A DNA stretch of 64,000 nt, taken from contig NZ_LT615228.1 in assembly GCF_900096765.1 (NCBI RefSeq), forward strand, positions 1,432,669 to 1,496,668, given 5' to 3'. Each line of letters opens with the position of its first letter. Positions within the stretch are counted from its first letter, which is position 1. Made by a program: the position numbers and the translations under genes. Below are positions 20,607 to 32,679 of this stretch, one piece after another. The DNA is from Polynucleobacter necessarius (GTDB taxonomy: Bacteria > Pseudomonadota > Gammaproteobacteria > Burkholderiales > Burkholderiaceae). A model generated the notes under the pieces. It was not told where the DNA came from. It saw nothing but the letters and a program-made list of their open reading frames with translations, and made no database searches.

Positions 20607-21200
20607 TTAAGCGCGACTAACGCGGAATAAGGCCAAGCTACCAAATAAATTTGGCATTAAGGTCACCTGTCGACCATCATGCAAGATGTATTGATCTAAC
20701 ACTTTCAGACCCAGACTAGAGGCGAGCTTTTCAAAATCAGCAACGGTCAAGACGCGCACGTTAGGTGTGTTGTACCACTGATAAGGCAAACTTTTTGATA
20801 CTGGCATACGACCAAGACCAACTGCTAGACGATGAGACCAATGTCCAAAATTTGGAAAAGAAACAATTGACTCTTTGCCGACTCGCACGACTTCACGCAA
20901 AATCTTTTCAGTTTGATGAATCGTTTGTACGGTTTGAGATAGAACAACCGTATCAAAACTATTGTCTTCAAACAAAGCCAGGCCGCCCTCTAAGTCTTGC
21001 TGGATAACGTTCAAACCTTTTTGTACACAAGAGAGCACGCGTGCATCATCAATCTCAACACCATAGGTATGCACCGGCTTTTGCTTTTGCAAGAACTCTA
21101 AAAAACTTCCGTCACCACAACCCAAATCAAGTACCTGACTATTAGGCACAATCCATTGTGCGATGGCCGCAAAATCGGCGCGATTGTTCACTAAGCTCAT
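20607..21200 (-). CDS. metW: Methionine biosynthesis protein MetW
   Basis: A 197-residue class I methyltransferase-fold protein. The SAM-binding motif [15 protein letters not shown] lies at about 23-37, followed by [12 protein letters not shown] and [12 protein letters not shown]. MetW partners MetX in homoserine acylation in many proteobacteria. The start overlaps the metX stop (ATGA), so it was coupled to metX. Because metX has a premature stop, expression of MetW may now suffer from polarity even though its own frame is complete. Confidence 0.9.
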   Translation of the reverse strand: MSLVNNRADFAAIAQWIVPNSQVLDLGCGDGSFLEFLQKQKPVHTYGVEIDDARVLSCVQKGLNVIQQDLEGGLALFEDNSFDTVVLSQTVQTIHQTEKILREVVRVGKESIVSFPNFGHWSHRLAVGLGRMPVSKSLPYQWYNTPNVRVLTVADFEKLASSLGLKVLDQYILHDGRQVTLMPNLFGSLALFRVSRA

Positions 21201-22336
21201 GATTGAACCTCGCGCATTTGTTTGAAATAAGCCCGCACTAAATTGTGATAACGCTCATCATCTAAAAGAAAAGCATCATGACCATAGGGTGCATCGATCT
21301 CTGCATAAGTCACCTCGCTCTTATTACTCAGCAATGACTGAACAATCTCGCGGCTACGATAAGGCAGGAAGCGCCAATCGGTTGAGAAACTCACCACTAA
21401 GAATTTAGCACGTACCTCAGCTAGCGCACGATTCAGACTGCCACCATAACGGCGAGAGGGGTCAAAGTAATCCAGTGCACGGGTGATTAACAAATAGGTG
21501 TTGGCATCAAAGTAATTAGAAAACTTATCACCTTAATGACGCAAATAACTTTCGACTTCGAACTCTACGTCAAAACTAAAACGATAGTCATTGGGCTCAC
21601 CATTGGGGCGTTGTAATTCGCGCCCAAATTTTTCAGCCATATCGTCATCCGATAAATAGGTGATATGACCAACCATTCTCGCCAATCTCAGACCACGTTT
21701 TGGCACTACACCATGCTCGTAGTAATTGCCGCCATAAAATTCGGGGTCAGACAAAATGGCATTACGAGCCACTTCATTGAAAGCAATATTCTGTGCGCTT
21801 AACTTTGGTGTCGATGCAATCACAACACAATGATCAAGGCGCTTAGGAAACTGAATAGACCAAGCCATAGCTTGCATACCACCTAAACTACCACCCATCA
21901 CCGCTGCAAATTTACGAATGCCTAACTTATCAGCCAAGCGTGCTTGTGTATTGACCCAGTCTTCAACCGTGACTACAGGAAAATCTGCGCCATAAGGCTT
22001 ACTGGTTGCTGGATTAATACTCATAGGCCCAGTTGAACCAAAGCAAGAGCCCAAATTATTCACGCCGATGACAAAGAAGTGATTGGTGTCGACCGGCTTG
22101 CCTGGTCCAATCATGTTGTCCCACCAACCAATATCCTCCGGGTCTTCTGGACTAGGGCCAGCGACATGATGAGACGCATTGAGTGCATGGCAAATTAATA
22201 CGGCATTACTTTTATCAGAATTAAGTTTGCCGTATGTCTCAATGACTAAATCGTAACCAGAGAGAATGGCGCCGCTCTGCAAAGGCAAGGGCTCAACAAA
22301 ATGGATAGTGTTTCTAGAGAGATTGAGCTCGCTCAT
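21197..22336 (-). pseudogene. metX: Homoserine O-acyltransferase MetX, in-frame premature stop
   Basis: An alpha/beta-hydrolase that acylates homoserine, the entry step to methionine. Residues 1-267 are normal, with the nucleophile-elbow motif [13 protein letters not shown] at 21533-21535 then interrupts SYLRH*GDKF, where relatives read QGDKF, so CAA became TAA. The same frame continues to 21197 with [18 protein letters not shown] and the catalytic [10 protein letters not shown] region. About 112 C-terminal residues, including catalytic Asp and His, are cut off. No frameshift is involved, so a sequencing slip is an unlikely cause. Confidence 0.92.
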
Positions 22337-22983
22337 TCTGAAAGAAGAAGGCGCAAACTAGCATCAGAGGCCTCGGTTGGCATTTTTTTAAAGCCGCTAC
22401 GCGCAAAGCGATGCCAACGGCCCAATACAAAACTCATTAACATTGCCGCACGAACGCTGACCTCTTCTTGCCCGAGTTGAGCCCATGCGCCTCCCTGAGT
22501 TTGGGCAATACGCAACGCTTGTTTCAACGATGCCTCTACGCGATCTAATACCTGAGTAATGCGTTCTTGCAAACGATCATCTTCTTGCAATAAAGCATCG
22601 CCCAGTAAAACTCGAGTCATACCAGGATTTTTTTCCGCGAAGACTAACAGCATCTGCAAAATACCGCGCGCCTGAGCAAGCCCCAACTCTTCTTTTTGAT
22701 TGATCTGGTTAATCAAACCAAAAACAGTTTGTTCAATAAAAGAAATAAGACCTTCAAACATCTGCGCTTTACTAGCAAAGTGGCGATATAAAGCCGCCTC
22801 AGAAACTTCAATCTTTGCAGCTAGGGCAGCCGTTGTAATACGCTCACCCTTTGGGTTTTGCAGCATCTCTACCAGCACCTGCAAAATTTGTAGGCGACGC
22901 TCTCCCGGACGAGGACGTTTGCGTGCTTTACCAGCGTCAGCGTTGCTGCTGTCGATACCTGCCGGTTCTATAGATTCACGCAT
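22333..22983 (-). CDS. slmA: Nucleoid occlusion factor SlmA (TetR family)
   Basis: A TetR-fold DNA-binding protein that blocks FtsZ assembly over the nucleoid. The helix-turn-helix lies at about 45-70, with [21 protein letters not shown], a clear SlmA signature, followed by KAQMFEGLI. The N-terminal 20 residues before RPRPGERR are variable. Its stop overlaps the metX start (ATGA), and argB lies 10 bp upstream on the same strand. Confidence 0.9.
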   Translation of the reverse strand: MRESIEPAGIDSSNADAGKARKRPRPGERRLQILQVLVEMLQNPKGERITTAALAAKIEVSEAALYRHFASKAQMFEGLISFIEQTVFGLINQINQKEELGLAQARGILQMLLVFAEKNPGMTRVLLGDALLQEDDRLQERITQVLDRVEASLKQALRIAQTQGGAWAQLGQEEVSVRAAMLMSFVLGRWHRFARSGFKKMPTEASDASLRLLLSE

Positions 22984-22993
22984 AGTTATTAAT

Positions 22994-23896
22994 TTATCTG
23001 GAACGAATCATCGTACCGAACGCTTGTTCAGTCAGAATTTCTAACAATAAGGAATGCTCAATACGGCCATCGATGATGTGAACTGAATTTACCCCGCTCT
23101 TAGCTGCATCTAAAGCAGAAGAGATCTTAGGTAACATACCACCCGAAATCGTGCCATCAGCAAATAAAGCTTCAATTTCTCGAGCCGTTAAATCAGTTAA
23201 CAACTTGCCATCTTTATCCATCACGCCAGGAATATTAGTCATCATGACTAACTTCTCAGCATGCAAAATTTCCGCCATTTTGCCAGCTACTAAGTCAGCA
23301 TTAATGTTGTAAGCCTGACCTTCTTCGCTAAATCCAATTGGGGAGATCACTGGAATAAACGCATCATCCTGCAAGGCTTTCACCACAGCAGGATTAATCG
23401 CTTCAATTTCACCAACGAACCCAATATCCACTTTTTTACCTGGTTCAGAATCGCTAGGAATCATCATTTTCTTCGCGTGAATCAAGCCACCGTCTTTACC
23501 GGTTAAACCGACTGCTTGACCGCCAAAATGGTTAATTAGCATGACTATGTCTTGCTGGACCTCACCGCCCAAGACCCACTCTACTACTTCCATTGTTTCG
23601 TCGTCGGTAACGCGCATACCTTGAATAAAGGTACCGGTCTTGCCAATCTTTTTCAGAGCTTCATCAATTTGAGGGCCGCCACCATGAACCACTACTGGGT
23701 TCATGCCAACTAGTTTGAGCAAAATCACATCGCGTGCAAAGCCCTCTTTAAGGCGCTCTTCAACCATGGCGTTTCCGCCGTACTTAATCACAATAGTCTT
23801 ACCGTGATACGCACGTATATAGGGCAACGCTTCAGCAAGAATTTCTGCCTTTAATAAAGGTGAGATATCGCTCAGAGTAGGTAGATGCTTAGTCAT
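22994..23896 (-). CDS. argB: Acetylglutamate kinase
   Basis: Phosphorylates N-acetylglutamate, the second step of arginine synthesis. Of 300 residues, VIKYGGNAM is the N-terminal phosphate-binding loop, VVHGGGPQI binds the acetylglutamate side, and the late block [13 protein letters not shown] with [12 protein letters not shown] completes the kinase fold. It is 12 bp downstream of dksA and 10 bp upstream of slmA, all on one strand. Confidence 0.95.
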   Translation of the reverse strand: MTKHLPTLSDISPLLKAEILAEALPYIRAYHGKTIVIKYGGNAMVEERLKEGFARDVILLKLVGMNPVVVHGGGPQIDEALKKIGKTGTFIQGMRVTDDETMEVVEWVLGGEVQQDIVMLINHFGGQAVGLTGKDGGLIHAKKMMIPSDSEPGKKVDIGFVGEIEAINPAVVKALQDDAFIPVISPIGFSEEGQAYNINADLVAGKMAEILHAEKLVMMTNIPGVMDKDGKLLTDLTAREIEALFADGTISGGMLPKISSALDAAKSGVNSVHIIDGRIEHSLLLEILTEQAFGTMIRSR

Positions 23897-23908
23897 TGCA
23901 GGTTCGAC

Positions 23909-24394
23909 TTATTCGCCAAATAATTTTTGACGAAGCTCACGACGTTCTTGAGCTTCGAGAGATAAATTGGCTGTAGGCCTTGCAATTAAACGATTCAAGC
24001 CGATTGGTTCGCCAGTTTCTTCACACCAACCATAGTCACCAGACTCAATTCGGCTGAGCGCTTGTTCAACTTTTTTCAAGAGCTTGCGCTCGCGATCGCG
24101 CGTCCGTAATTCCAATGCATATTCTTCTTCAATCGTTGCACGATCTGCAGGATCAGGCACTAAAATATTTTCACGAAGATGTTCTGTGGTTTCGGATGCA
24201 TTTTTTAAAATGTCATCTTTAAGTGTAAGTAGTTTTTGACGGAAAAAGTCCAGCTGTGCAGCGTTCATGTAGTCCTTGTCGGACATCTTGAGCAGTTCGG
24301 CCTCGGTTAAAGGCGCGCCTTTCACTGCTTTTGCACTACTAGCTTTGCTACTGGTTTTTGTAGCCGCTGGTTTTGTTGCTGTTTTTACCGTCAT
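23909..24394 (-). CDS. dksA: RNA polymerase-binding transcription factor DksA
   Basis: Works with ppGpp at the RNA polymerase secondary channel. The 161 residues have an Ala/Lys-rich N-terminal tail to about residue 28, a coiled-coil (about 45-120) and the C-terminal globular region GDYGWCEETGEPIGLNRLI. Only one of the four zinc-finger cysteines is present (Cys in GWCEE); the others are replaced. As far as I recall this is normal in Burkholderiales DksA, so it is not a sign of decay. Confidence 0.92.
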   Translation of the reverse strand: MTVKTATKPAATKTSSKASSAKAVKGAPLTEAELLKMSDKDYMNAAQLDFFRQKLLTLKDDILKNASETTEHLRENILVPDPADRATIEEEYALELRTRDRERKLLKKVEQALSRIESGDYGWCEETGEPIGLNRLIARPTANLSLEAQERRELRQKLFGE

Positions 24395-24502
24395 TTCATT
24401 CTTTCCTGGTTTGAAGCATTATTGCCTCATTCTGCCAAACTCAAACTTATTTATCAATATTATTGAATCTAGGCCGTGGCGGCGGATTGTACCCGAAACT
24501 GT

Positions 24503-25590
24503 CTAGGCCAAACACCCCTCAAGCCCTGCTAATAGGGCGTCCTTAGGCAAATCAATGCCAATAAAGACCATTCTGGTTTGCTTGGGTTCTGTACCCCATG
24601 GACCAGCCAAATCGCTACCCATCATCTGATGAACCCCCTGAAACACCACTTTTCGGTTGCTACCCTTCACATAAAGCACGCCTTTGTAGCGCAACATCTT
24701 CTCTCCAAAGACCTCCAAAATGCCGCCCAGGAAGTCTTCCAGTTTTTTATGATCAAAGGGTTTATCACTACGAAAAACAAAGGATTGAATACGATCCGTG
24801 TGCCCTTCATGACCATGGTGATGATGGTCATGGCTGTGGTCGTGGCCACAGGTGCTGTGATCATGGTCATGAGAATGGTCGTGACCACAATGCTCGTGAT
24901 CATGGTCATCCTGCTCCAAAAAGTGCGGGTCCATATCTAACTTAGCGTTGAGGTTGAAGCCTTTGAGATCTAAAACCGCATTTAAAGGAACTATACCTTT
25001 TGAAATGCCAGTAATAGGCGCCCTTGGGTTCATATGCATCAGGCGGGTGCGTAAGGCTTCCACCTCAGCCAGGGAAGACTAAATCAGTCTTAGTAATAAA
25101 AATTTGATCGGCAAAGCCAACCTGACGTTGCGCTTCTTCATGCTCGTTGAGCTGTTGTTGACCATGTTTCGCATCAACCAGGGTCACCACGGCATCTAAT
25201 ACATAGTGATCGGCAACATCATCATCCATAAAGAAGGTTTGAGCAACAGGGCCTGGATTAGCAACACCAGTAGTTTCAATCACCACGCGATCAAAGCTGA
25301 TCTTCTTATCTCTGCGCTGTTCCCACAGTTCGCTCAGAGCCTCAACGAGATCTCCCCGAATCGTGCAGCAAATGCAACCATTGCTCATCTGCACAATATT
25401 TTCTTCATGGTCCTGAACCAGGATATCGTTATCAATATTCTCTTCACCAAACTCGTTCTCAATTACTGCGATTTTTTTACCGTGATCTTCAGTGAGAATA
25501 TGTTTTAGTAAAGTGGTTTTTCCACTGCCTAAAAAGCCGGTCAACACTGCCTAAAAAGCCGATCAAAATTGTTACTGGAATTAAAGTCAT
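24503..25590 (-). pseudogene. CobW/COG0523-family metal-chaperone GTPase, twice frameshifted
   Basis: The intact ancestor would start at ATG 25588-25590 (MTLIPVTILIGFLGS). A 22-bp tandem duplication (25523-25566) repeats the GFLGSGK P-loop codons and breaks the frame. The next segment, read from within the second copy, has GFLGSGKTTLL, the CxCC metal site NGCICC, ETTGVANP and ITKTDL. It stops at 25065 because of one extra base near 25072-25076; without it the frame would join into the 24503-25063 segment. That segment holds a His-rich metal-binding tract (24805-24915) and the C-terminal domain. Family members deliver zinc or cobalt; this copy is very probably dead. Confidence 0.88.
25523..25566. 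repeat. 22-bp tandem duplication in the CobW-family gene
   Basis: Two adjacent 22-base units (25523-25544 and 25545-25566) differ at one position (G at 25540, A at 25562). Each encodes the GFLGS region of the P-loop on the minus strand. Because 22 is not a multiple of three, the duplication shifts the frame. Confidence 0.95.
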
Positions 25591-25658
25591 GTGCGATCCA
25601 ATCAAATTCAATAATCGTGCATTCCCAAAATCGAGAACCTTCTATATTACCGAGTTCT

Positions 25659-26660
25659 TTAGTCTTTGCCAGCCTTTGCTCTAGGATGCGCTTTATCGTA
25701 TGCCTGGGCTAGATGTTGAAAATCTAAGGACGTATAAATCTGGGTACTAGCGATACTGGCGTGACCCAACATTTCTTGTACTGCTCGCAAATCTTGTGAA
25801 GATTGCAAAACATGACTAGCAAAACTGTGCCGCATCATATGGGGGTGTACATGGGTAGGCAAACCTGCACGTATTGCTAAGGATCTTAATCTGGCTTGAA
25901 CCGTTCTTGGCGATAGTCTTTTTCCGCTGGTCGACAAAAACAGGGCGTTCGATTGCTCTGCATAATTACTGGCATCTCGGATCTGTCGCCACTCTTTGAG
26001 AGATTGCATTGCAGGAACCCCGACGGGCACTGAACGTCTCTTGCCCCCCTTGCCCAAGACTGTAACCTCAGCAGCATCCCAATCTAGCCAACCCGCTGAC
26101 TCCTGTTGGCGATCTTTACTCTGAACTACATCAATTCCCAAGAGCTCGGAAAGACGCAAGCCTGATGAGTACAGCAAATCAATAATTGCGGCATCTCGGA
26201 TTGACTCAAGATCTTTTTGTTCTTGGGACTCTTTCACTGCCTGCTGAACTAAGGCTAAAGCCTGCTCAACCGATAAAGCTTTAGGCAAAGACTTCAAGCG
26301 CTTTGGCGCTTTGACATCATCAACAGGATTAGCAACGAGATTAACGAGAGTCTTGCCTGTGCCGGCATTGCGTCTAGCATCTTTTTCAGTAAGCCAGTCA
26401 TACCAACCTCGCCATGCTGAAAGGGCTCTGGCAATGCTGCGTGAAGATTTTCCTTGTGAGTGCAAGCGACCAGCCCAGCGACGTACATGACCATTGCTTA
26501 CCTTTAATAAGTCAATTGCATCTTCTTGAGCAAAATTTTGTAGATCACTCAGATCCATTCCATACGCTTTTAGCGTGTGGGCAGAGAGCTGGCGCAAAAC
26601 ATGCAACTCTTGTAAATACTCCTGCAAGAGAGGATGAAGTTCAGCTAGCTTTAGTTTCAT
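25659..26660 (-). CDS. xerC: Site-specific tyrosine recombinase XerC
   Basis: Acts with XerD at dif to resolve chromosome dimers. Catalytic residues are visible: Arg in SSGLRLSELL, Lys in LGKGGKRR, HxxR in HMMRHSFASH, the second His in LGHASI, and the nucleophile Tyr in STQIYTSL. I use ATG 26658-26660 as start; a GTG four codons upstream (26672) would also work. The start lies inside the end of the DUF484 gene, an overlap typical of the dapF-DUF484-xerC order; here dapF lies elsewhere. Confidence 0.93.
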   Translation of the reverse strand: MKLKLAELHPLLQEYLQELHVLRQLSAHTLKAYGMDLSDLQNFAQEDAIDLLKVSNGHVRRWAGRLHSQGKSSRSIARALSAWRGWYDWLTEKDARRNAGTGKTLVNLVANPVDDVKAPKRLKSLPKALSVEQALALVQQAVKESQEQKDLESIRDAAIIDLLYSSGLRLSELLGIDVVQSKDRQQESAGWLDWDAAEVTVLGKGGKRRSVPVGVPAMQSLKEWRQIRDASNYAEQSNALFLSTSGKRLSPRTVQARLRSLAIRAGLPTHVHPHMMRHSFASHVLQSSQDLRAVQEMLGHASIASTQIYTSLDFQHLAQAYDKAHPRAKAGKD

Positions 26661-27315
26661 AAGCTTGGACACGATCCAAGGCTGCCGCAGTTAACTCTGC
26701 GATTTGACGCAGGTAAAACGCGCCCATATCAGCAGTAAATCGACTTTCGTCTTTACTTACCAACAAAAGCACGCCAGGCGATTGAGATGCGCCAAGGCTT
26801 CTACCCAGCGGCAAGCCAATTGCCACCATGCTCTGCCACTCTGGATCAAGAGTAGTTTGAGTAGCCAAAAGATTTAAGCTAGCGGCTGCTAGCTCCTTAA
26901 TGGAACCACACAAGGGCGTATCCACCCAGGGACCAAAAGCAGAATTTGGGCCGATCAATTGCGCAGACTCTACTTCAAACACCTCAGCCAAACCTGTTGT
27001 GATTGCAGTTTCTACTTCGGCCTTTGTATTTGCTTTCATCAAGCGCAACAACCAAGCCACTAGACTTTGCTGAGTTTTGTCGTTACGACTACCAAAATGC
27101 AGCATTTCACTTAAACGACGATTGAGCTCTTGATTTTGAGTTCGCAGCACTGTCATCTGACGCTCTTGCAGGGAGATAGCGCGATCCTCGTGTGGATGTT
27201 TAATGCGAATCTCATTAAACAAATTAGCGTAACGCTCAAAAAAGCCTGGCATTACACGCAACCACTCTGCAACCAACTCTTCTTGTTCTGCCTGCTTAGG
27301 ATCAATAGCACTCAT
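26641..27315 (-). CDS. DUF484 family protein
   Basis: 224 residues. DUF484 proteins are GAF-like and usually sit directly before xerC, as here, with overlapping reading frames. The N-terminal part (VAEWLRVMPGFFERYANLF, then SLQERQMTVLRTQNQELNRRL) includes a coiled segment; the rest looks like a GAF sensor fold. Function is unknown; a role linked to Xer recombination or cell division is only suggested by position. Confidence 0.85.
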   Translation of the reverse strand: MSAIDPKQAEQEELVAEWLRVMPGFFERYANLFNEIRIKHPHEDRAISLQERQMTVLRTQNQELNRRLSEMLHFGSRNDKTQQSLVAWLLRLMKANTKAEVETAITTGLAEVFEVESAQLIGPNSAFGPWVDTPLCGSIKELAAASLNLLATQTTLDPEWQSMVAIGLPLGRSLGASQSPGVLLLVSKDESRFTADMGAFYLRQIAELTAAALDRVQAYETKAS

Positions 27316-27349
27316 CTATCACTTTCTTCGCTTACTTTGATGCACTTAG

Positions 27350-28822
27350 TTAACTCAATTTCTTACGCAATAGCTCGTTCACTTGGCCAGGATTAGCTTT
27401 GCCTTGAGAGGCCTTCATAATTTGGCCCACTAAGGCATTGAACGCTTTTTCTTTGCCAGAGCGGAACTCTTCAACAGACTTCTGATTAGCCGCCAAAACT
27501 TGATCAATGATTGTCTCTATTGCCCCGCTATCACTAATTTGTTTTAAACCTTTGGCATCAATAATCTGATCCACAGTGCTGATAGCCTTGCCGTTGAAAG
27601 CCTCTTCCCAAAGAATCGCAAAAATATCTTTAGCAATCTTATTGGAGATCGTGCCATCTGCAGCGCGCGTAAGCAATGGCGCTAAGTGCGCTGCCTGTAT
27701 CGGAGCATTGGCTGTTGTGATGCCAGCCCGATTTAGTGAGGAAGCAAATTCACCAGCAATTAAATTAGCCGCTGCTTTAGCGAGTGGCTTACCAACAATT
27801 GCTACAAGCTCTTCAAAAAATTTTGCTGTATCGCGATCTTGTGTAAGCAACTGCGCATCGTATGCACTCAAGCCATATTCGCTTTGCCATTGCTGACAGA
27901 GCTGGGCCGGCAGGGCTGGCATAGTAGCGCGCACCTGAGTAATCCATGCATCACCAATCACCACTGGTAATAGGTCTGGGTCAGGGAAATAGCGATAGTC
28001 ATTCGCATCCTCTTTGCTGCGCATGCTACGCGTTTCCTGACGATCAGGATCGTAAAGTCTTGTTTCTTGTACGACTGTGCCCCCGTCTTCAATTAACTCG
28101 ATTTGGCGCCGTACTTCGTACTGAATAGCCTCTTCTAAAAAGCGGAAGGAGTTTAAGTTTTTGATTTCACAACGAGTACCAAACTCAGTCTGACCTTTAG
28201 GGCGAACTGAAACGTTCGCATCGCAACGGAAAGATCCTTCTTGCATATTGCCGTCGCATACACCAAGCCAAACGACTAGGGCATGCAAAGCCTTGGCATA
28301 AGCCACTGCTTCGGCAGCACTACGCATCACCGGTTCAGTGACAATTTCTAATAAAGGGGTGCCAGCACGATTGAGGTCAATGCCGCTCGATGGCTCGCCA
28401 TGCGGGCCTATAAAGCCCTCTTCGTGCACCGACTTGCCAGCGTCCTCTTCCATGTGGGCACGAGTGAGCTGCACGGTCTTTACTTCATCGCCAACCAAAA
28501 TCTCCACTTGCCCACCAACAACAACCGGGATATCCATCTGACTAATTTGATAGCCCTTAGGCAAGTCAGGATAGAAATAATTCTTACGCGCAAAAATACT
28601 CGCTGGAGAAATCTTCGCGCCCACTGCTAGACCAAAACAAATCGCATGCTCAACCGCTTGACGATTAAGCACAGGCAGAACGCCTGGTAAAGCTAAATCA
28701 ACCGCACAGGCTTGCGTGTTAGGCTGCGCACCAAATCGCGTACTTGCACCACTAAATATTTTAGATTGCGTTTGTAGTTGTGCGTGGGTCTCTAGACCAA
28801 TAACGACCTCCCATTCCATCAT
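27350..28822 (-). CDS. gatB: Asp-tRNA(Asn)/Glu-tRNA(Gln) amidotransferase subunit B
   Basis: The tRNA-binding and kinase subunit of GatCAB, which amidates misacylated Glu-tRNA(Gln) and/or Asp-tRNA(Asn). The 490 residues start [14 protein letters not shown], carry [18 protein letters not shown] and EDAGKS motifs, and end in the YqeY-like tail [13 protein letters not shown]. It overlaps the gatA stop (ATGA). A second methionine codon follows the first immediately; either could be used. Confidence 0.96.
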   Translation of the reverse strand: MMEWEVVIGLETHAQLQTQSKIFSGASTRFGAQPNTQACAVDLALPGVLPVLNRQAVEHAICFGLAVGAKISPASIFARKNYFYPDLPKGYQISQMDIPVVVGGQVEILVGDEVKTVQLTRAHMEEDAGKSVHEEGFIGPHGEPSSGIDLNRAGTPLLEIVTEPVMRSAAEAVAYAKALHALVVWLGVCDGNMQEGSFRCDANVSVRPKGQTEFGTRCEIKNLNSFRFLEEAIQYEVRRQIELIEDGGTVVQETRLYDPDRQETRSMRSKEDANDYRYFPDPDLLPVVIGDAWITQVRATMPALPAQLCQQWQSEYGLSAYDAQLLTQDRDTAKFFEELVAIVGKPLAKAAANLIAGEFASSLNRAGITTANAPIQAAHLAPLLTRAADGTISNKIAKDIFAILWEEAFNGKAISTVDQIIDAKGLKQISDSGAIETIIDQVLAANQKSVEEFRSGKEKAFNALVGQIMKASQGKANPGQVNELLRKKLS

Positions 28823-30336
28823 GCCACCTCACTTGCTTGTCGCAAATGCCAATCTGTGACTTGCTGATATTGATGAGCCACTTGCAACAAACGTGCCTCA
28901 GAAAAGTAATTGCCGATCAATTGCATACCGATTGGTAAATTGCCACTATTAAATCCGCAAGGAGCACTCATTGCTGGCAAGCCTGCCAAATTAGTGGAGA
29001 GAGTGTAAATATCCTCAAGATACATCTGCACTGGATCCTTTGATTTTTCATCTAAGCGCCAAGCCACATCAGGTGCCACAGGGCCAAGAATGACATCACA
29101 CTCTTGAAATGCTGCCTGAAAATCAGAAGCAATAATGCGACGAATTTTTTGTGCCTGTAGATAGTAGGCATCGTAATAGCCATGACACAGCACATACGTA
29201 CCAATCAGAATGCGGCGACGCACTTCGGCACCAAAACCTTCAGTGCGCGATTTTTGATACATATCGCCAAGATCTTTATATTCACTTGCGCGATGACCAT
29301 AGCGGACACCATCAAAGCGACTCAAATTACTCGAAGCCTCTGCCGGCGCTAATACGTAATAAACAGGGATGGAGAGTTTGGTTTTAGGCAGGCTCACTTC
29401 AACCAACTTTGCACCTAAGCCTTCCAAAACTTTTGCAGCATCATTGACGGAGTGAGCAACATCTGCTGATAAACCATCGGCAAAAAATTCTTTTGGCAAA
29501 CCCACTCGTAAACCTTCTAAAGGTTTTGCAGCATTGGAGTTACTTTCTTGCCATGCTTGATTGAGATAACGACCATAGTCTTCACCTGAATCTGCAAGAG
29601 AGGTGGAATCGCGTGGATCATGAGAAGACATTGCCGTGAGCAACATAGCGCAATCTTCTGCGGTTTTACCCATTGGTCCCGCCTGGTCCAAGGAAGAGGC
29701 GTAAGCAATCATGCCGTAGCGAGATACTCGGCCGTAGGTCGGCTTAATACCGGTCAAGCCACAAAATGCCGCTGGCTGACGAATTGAGCCGCCAGTATCC
29801 GTTCCGGTAGCAATGGGAGCTAAACCTGCCGCGACTGCTGCAGCCGATCCCCCAGAAGATCCGCCAGCTACATACTTCCCATTCCATGGGTTTAAAACGG
29901 GTCCAAAAGCAGAGTTTTCATTAGAGGAGCCCATGGCGAACTCATCCATATTGGTTTTACCCAAGCAAACCATTCCTGCACCGTGGGGATTGCTTTCATC
30001 AGGAATTCCCAAATTGGCCACTACAGTTGCATCGAATGGGCTCTGATAGTTAGCCAGGATTTTGGAGGCTGCAGTGGATTTCCAGCCCTTGGTCACAAAG
30101 ACATCTTTGTGCGCCACGGGAATGCCAGTCAATTTTCCGGAATTTCCAGATGCAATGAGGGAGTCTGCTTTATTTGCTAGCTCTAAACTTAAGTGAGCAT
30201 TCACATCAATAAATGCATTCCAGCGTTTCCCAGCTTCAATCCGATCCAAAAAGTATTGGGTTAACTCTTTGCTAGAGACCTTTTTCTCGGCCAAAGCTTT
30301 GGCCATTAAAGCAATGGAGGTGTTGTGCCAGCTCAT
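28819..30336 (-). CDS. gatA: Asp-tRNA(Asn)/Glu-tRNA(Gln) amidotransferase subunit A
   Basis: Amidase subunit that releases ammonia from glutamine for GatB. The 505 residues contain the amidase-signature triad: Lys in PVAHKDVF, and the two serines of the Gly/Ser-rich [14 protein letters not shown] and [12 protein letters not shown] blocks. It overlaps gatC upstream and gatB downstream by 4 bp each, so the three subunits are translated as a coupled set. Confidence 0.97.
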   Translation of the reverse strand: MSWHNTSIALMAKALAEKKVSSKELTQYFLDRIEAGKRWNAFIDVNAHLSLELANKADSLIASGNSGKLTGIPVAHKDVFVTKGWKSTAASKILANYQSPFDATVVANLGIPDESNPHGAGMVCLGKTNMDEFAMGSSNENSAFGPVLNPWNGKYVAGGSSGGSAAAVAAGLAPIATGTDTGGSIRQPAAFCGLTGIKPTYGRVSRYGMIAYASSLDQAGPMGKTAEDCAMLLTAMSSHDPRDSTSLADSGEDYGRYLNQAWQESNSNAAKPLEGLRVGLPKEFFADGLSADVAHSVNDAAKVLEGLGAKLVEVSLPKTKLSIPVYYVLAPAEASSNLSRFDGVRYGHRASEYKDLGDMYQKSRTEGFGAEVRRRILIGTYVLCHGYYDAYYLQAQKIRRIIASDFQAAFQECDVILGPVAPDVAWRLDEKSKDPVQMYLEDIYTLSTNLAGLPAMSAPCGFNSGNLPIGMQLIGNYFSEARLLQVAHQYQQVTDWHLRQASEVA

Positions 30337-30626
30337 TCGATCACCTTAGGAACAAGAAAGTATCCGTCCTGCTGCGCAGGAGTTGATTGCATATTTTCGG
30401 ACCGATGATCCATCTCTGAGACCTCATCGACACGCATAGGCTGGGCCAAATCACGCAAAAAGAGGATTGGGTGAGCTAATGGCTCTAGCCCAGTGGTATC
30501 GACGGACTTCATTTCTTCAACCAGTGAAAAAATAGCCTGCAACTGAGGCAAAACTGCCTCGGCTTCTACCTGACTTAACTCAAGCCTGGAAAGGTGCGCA
30601 ATGCGCTGGACATCATCAAGTTTCAT
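30333..30626 (-). CDS. gatC: Asp-tRNA(Asn)/Glu-tRNA(Gln) amidotransferase subunit C
   Basis: A 97-residue helper subunit that wraps around GatA and GatB. It has the usual start [17 protein letters not shown] and the PLAHPIL and MRVDEV segments. First gene of the gatCAB operon, divergent from mreB with 52 bp between start codons, where promoters for both directions must lie. Confidence 0.94.
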   Translation of the reverse strand: MKLDDVQRIAHLSRLELSQVEAEAVLPQLQAIFSLVEEMKSVDTTGLEPLAHPILFLRDLAQPMRVDEVSEMDHRSENMQSTPAQQDGYFLVPKVIE

Positions 30627-30654
30627 GGGGCGCTAGAGTATCATTCCTTATTAA

Positions 30655-31722
<1,068 letters not shown>

Positions 31723-31746
31723 GCGACATACACGTCGATCAGGGAA

Positions 31747-32679
31747 TTGCAACATAGCGCTCCACCACTTTTCAGACAGGGCATTCCAGCCTTACTCAAA
31801 CTGATTGTCTGTCTGTCGATCAGCATCGCACTGATGCTGATCGATTTTCGCTTTAAAGCACTTGATCCAATTCGCAATAATGTGAATTGGATTTTGCGTC
31901 CTCTTGAATATGTGATGATGGCGCCGCGCAATGCCTTTGAAGCGACATCTGAATACTTCGCCACTCGCTCTACGCTTGATCAAGAAAATCAAGTAATGAA
32001 AGCTCGTCAAGCAGAGTTGTCTTTACTAGCAAATCAATCTGAGTTCTTGATGGTTGAAAATCAAAATCTGCGCGAATTAATGGTCCTGCAAAAACAAGTT
32101 CCATTCAAGACTCTGCCAGTAGAAATTCTGTTTAATCCCCCCAATCCCATTTCACAACGTATTGTGATCAATCGTGGTAGCAACGATGGCTTAAAACTGG
32201 GCAATCCAATCGCCAATGACTCAGGCATTCTCGGGCAAGTGGTTCGCCTCTATGAACGCTCTGCTGAGGTCTCTCTATTAGAAGATCGTGACTTTGCCGT
32301 TCCCGTTCAAGTGGCTCGTAACGGCCTGAGAGCAGCAGTTTTCGGAGCCGGCAGGGGTAATCCACTCGAATTACGCTACCTACCAGTAGCAAGTGACTTA
32401 GAAGTAGGGGATATATTGCTCACTTCTGGCATTGATGGCGTCTACCCCCCAGGATTTGCTGTGGCAGTTATTAGCAAGATAGAGCGCAATGCAGATAAGA
32501 ATTCTTCCAATGTATTTTGTGTTCCCGTGGCAGCAGTCAATCGCTATAGACAGGCACTGGCTTTTTTATACGATCCACAGTTTGACGCTAAACCACCAAC
32601 AATGAGTAAGTCTGCATCAGATTCGCCACAAGCCAATACTCCAGGACGCCGCCAAACTCGAGCACGAGGAATGCAATGA
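31747..32679 (+). CDS. mreC: Rod shape-determining protein MreC
   Basis: Bitopic inner-membrane protein of the elongasome. A transmembrane helix lies at about residues 17-32, followed by a coiled coil (DQENQVMKARQAELSLLANQ region) and the beta-barrel domain. The only visible start in the space after mreB is the TTG at 31747, with AGGGA very close before it. The C-terminal 35 residues are low-complexity (SASDSPQAN and basic end). It overlaps mreD by 4 bp. Confidence 0.92.
   Translation: MQHSAPPLFRQGIPALLKLIVCLSISIALMLIDFRFKALDPIRNNVNWILRPLEYVMMAPRNAFEATSEYFATRSTLDQENQVMKARQAELSLLANQSEFLMVENQNLRELMVLQKQVPFKTLPVEILFNPPNPISQRIVINRGSNDGLKLGNPIANDSGILGQVVRLYERSAEVSLLEDRDFAVPVQVARNGLRAAVFGAGRGNPLELRYLPVASDLEVGDILLTSGIDGVYPPGFAVAVISKIERNADKNSSNVFCVPVAAVNRYRQALAFLYDPQFDAKPPTMSKSASDSPQANTPGRRQTRARGMQ

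Noticed and set aside
24598..24945. Overlapping open frames opposite the His-rich tract of the CobW-family gene
   Set aside because: They arise from the repetitive His/Asp codons read in other frames; low-complexity products rich in Met, Val and His are not credible genes.
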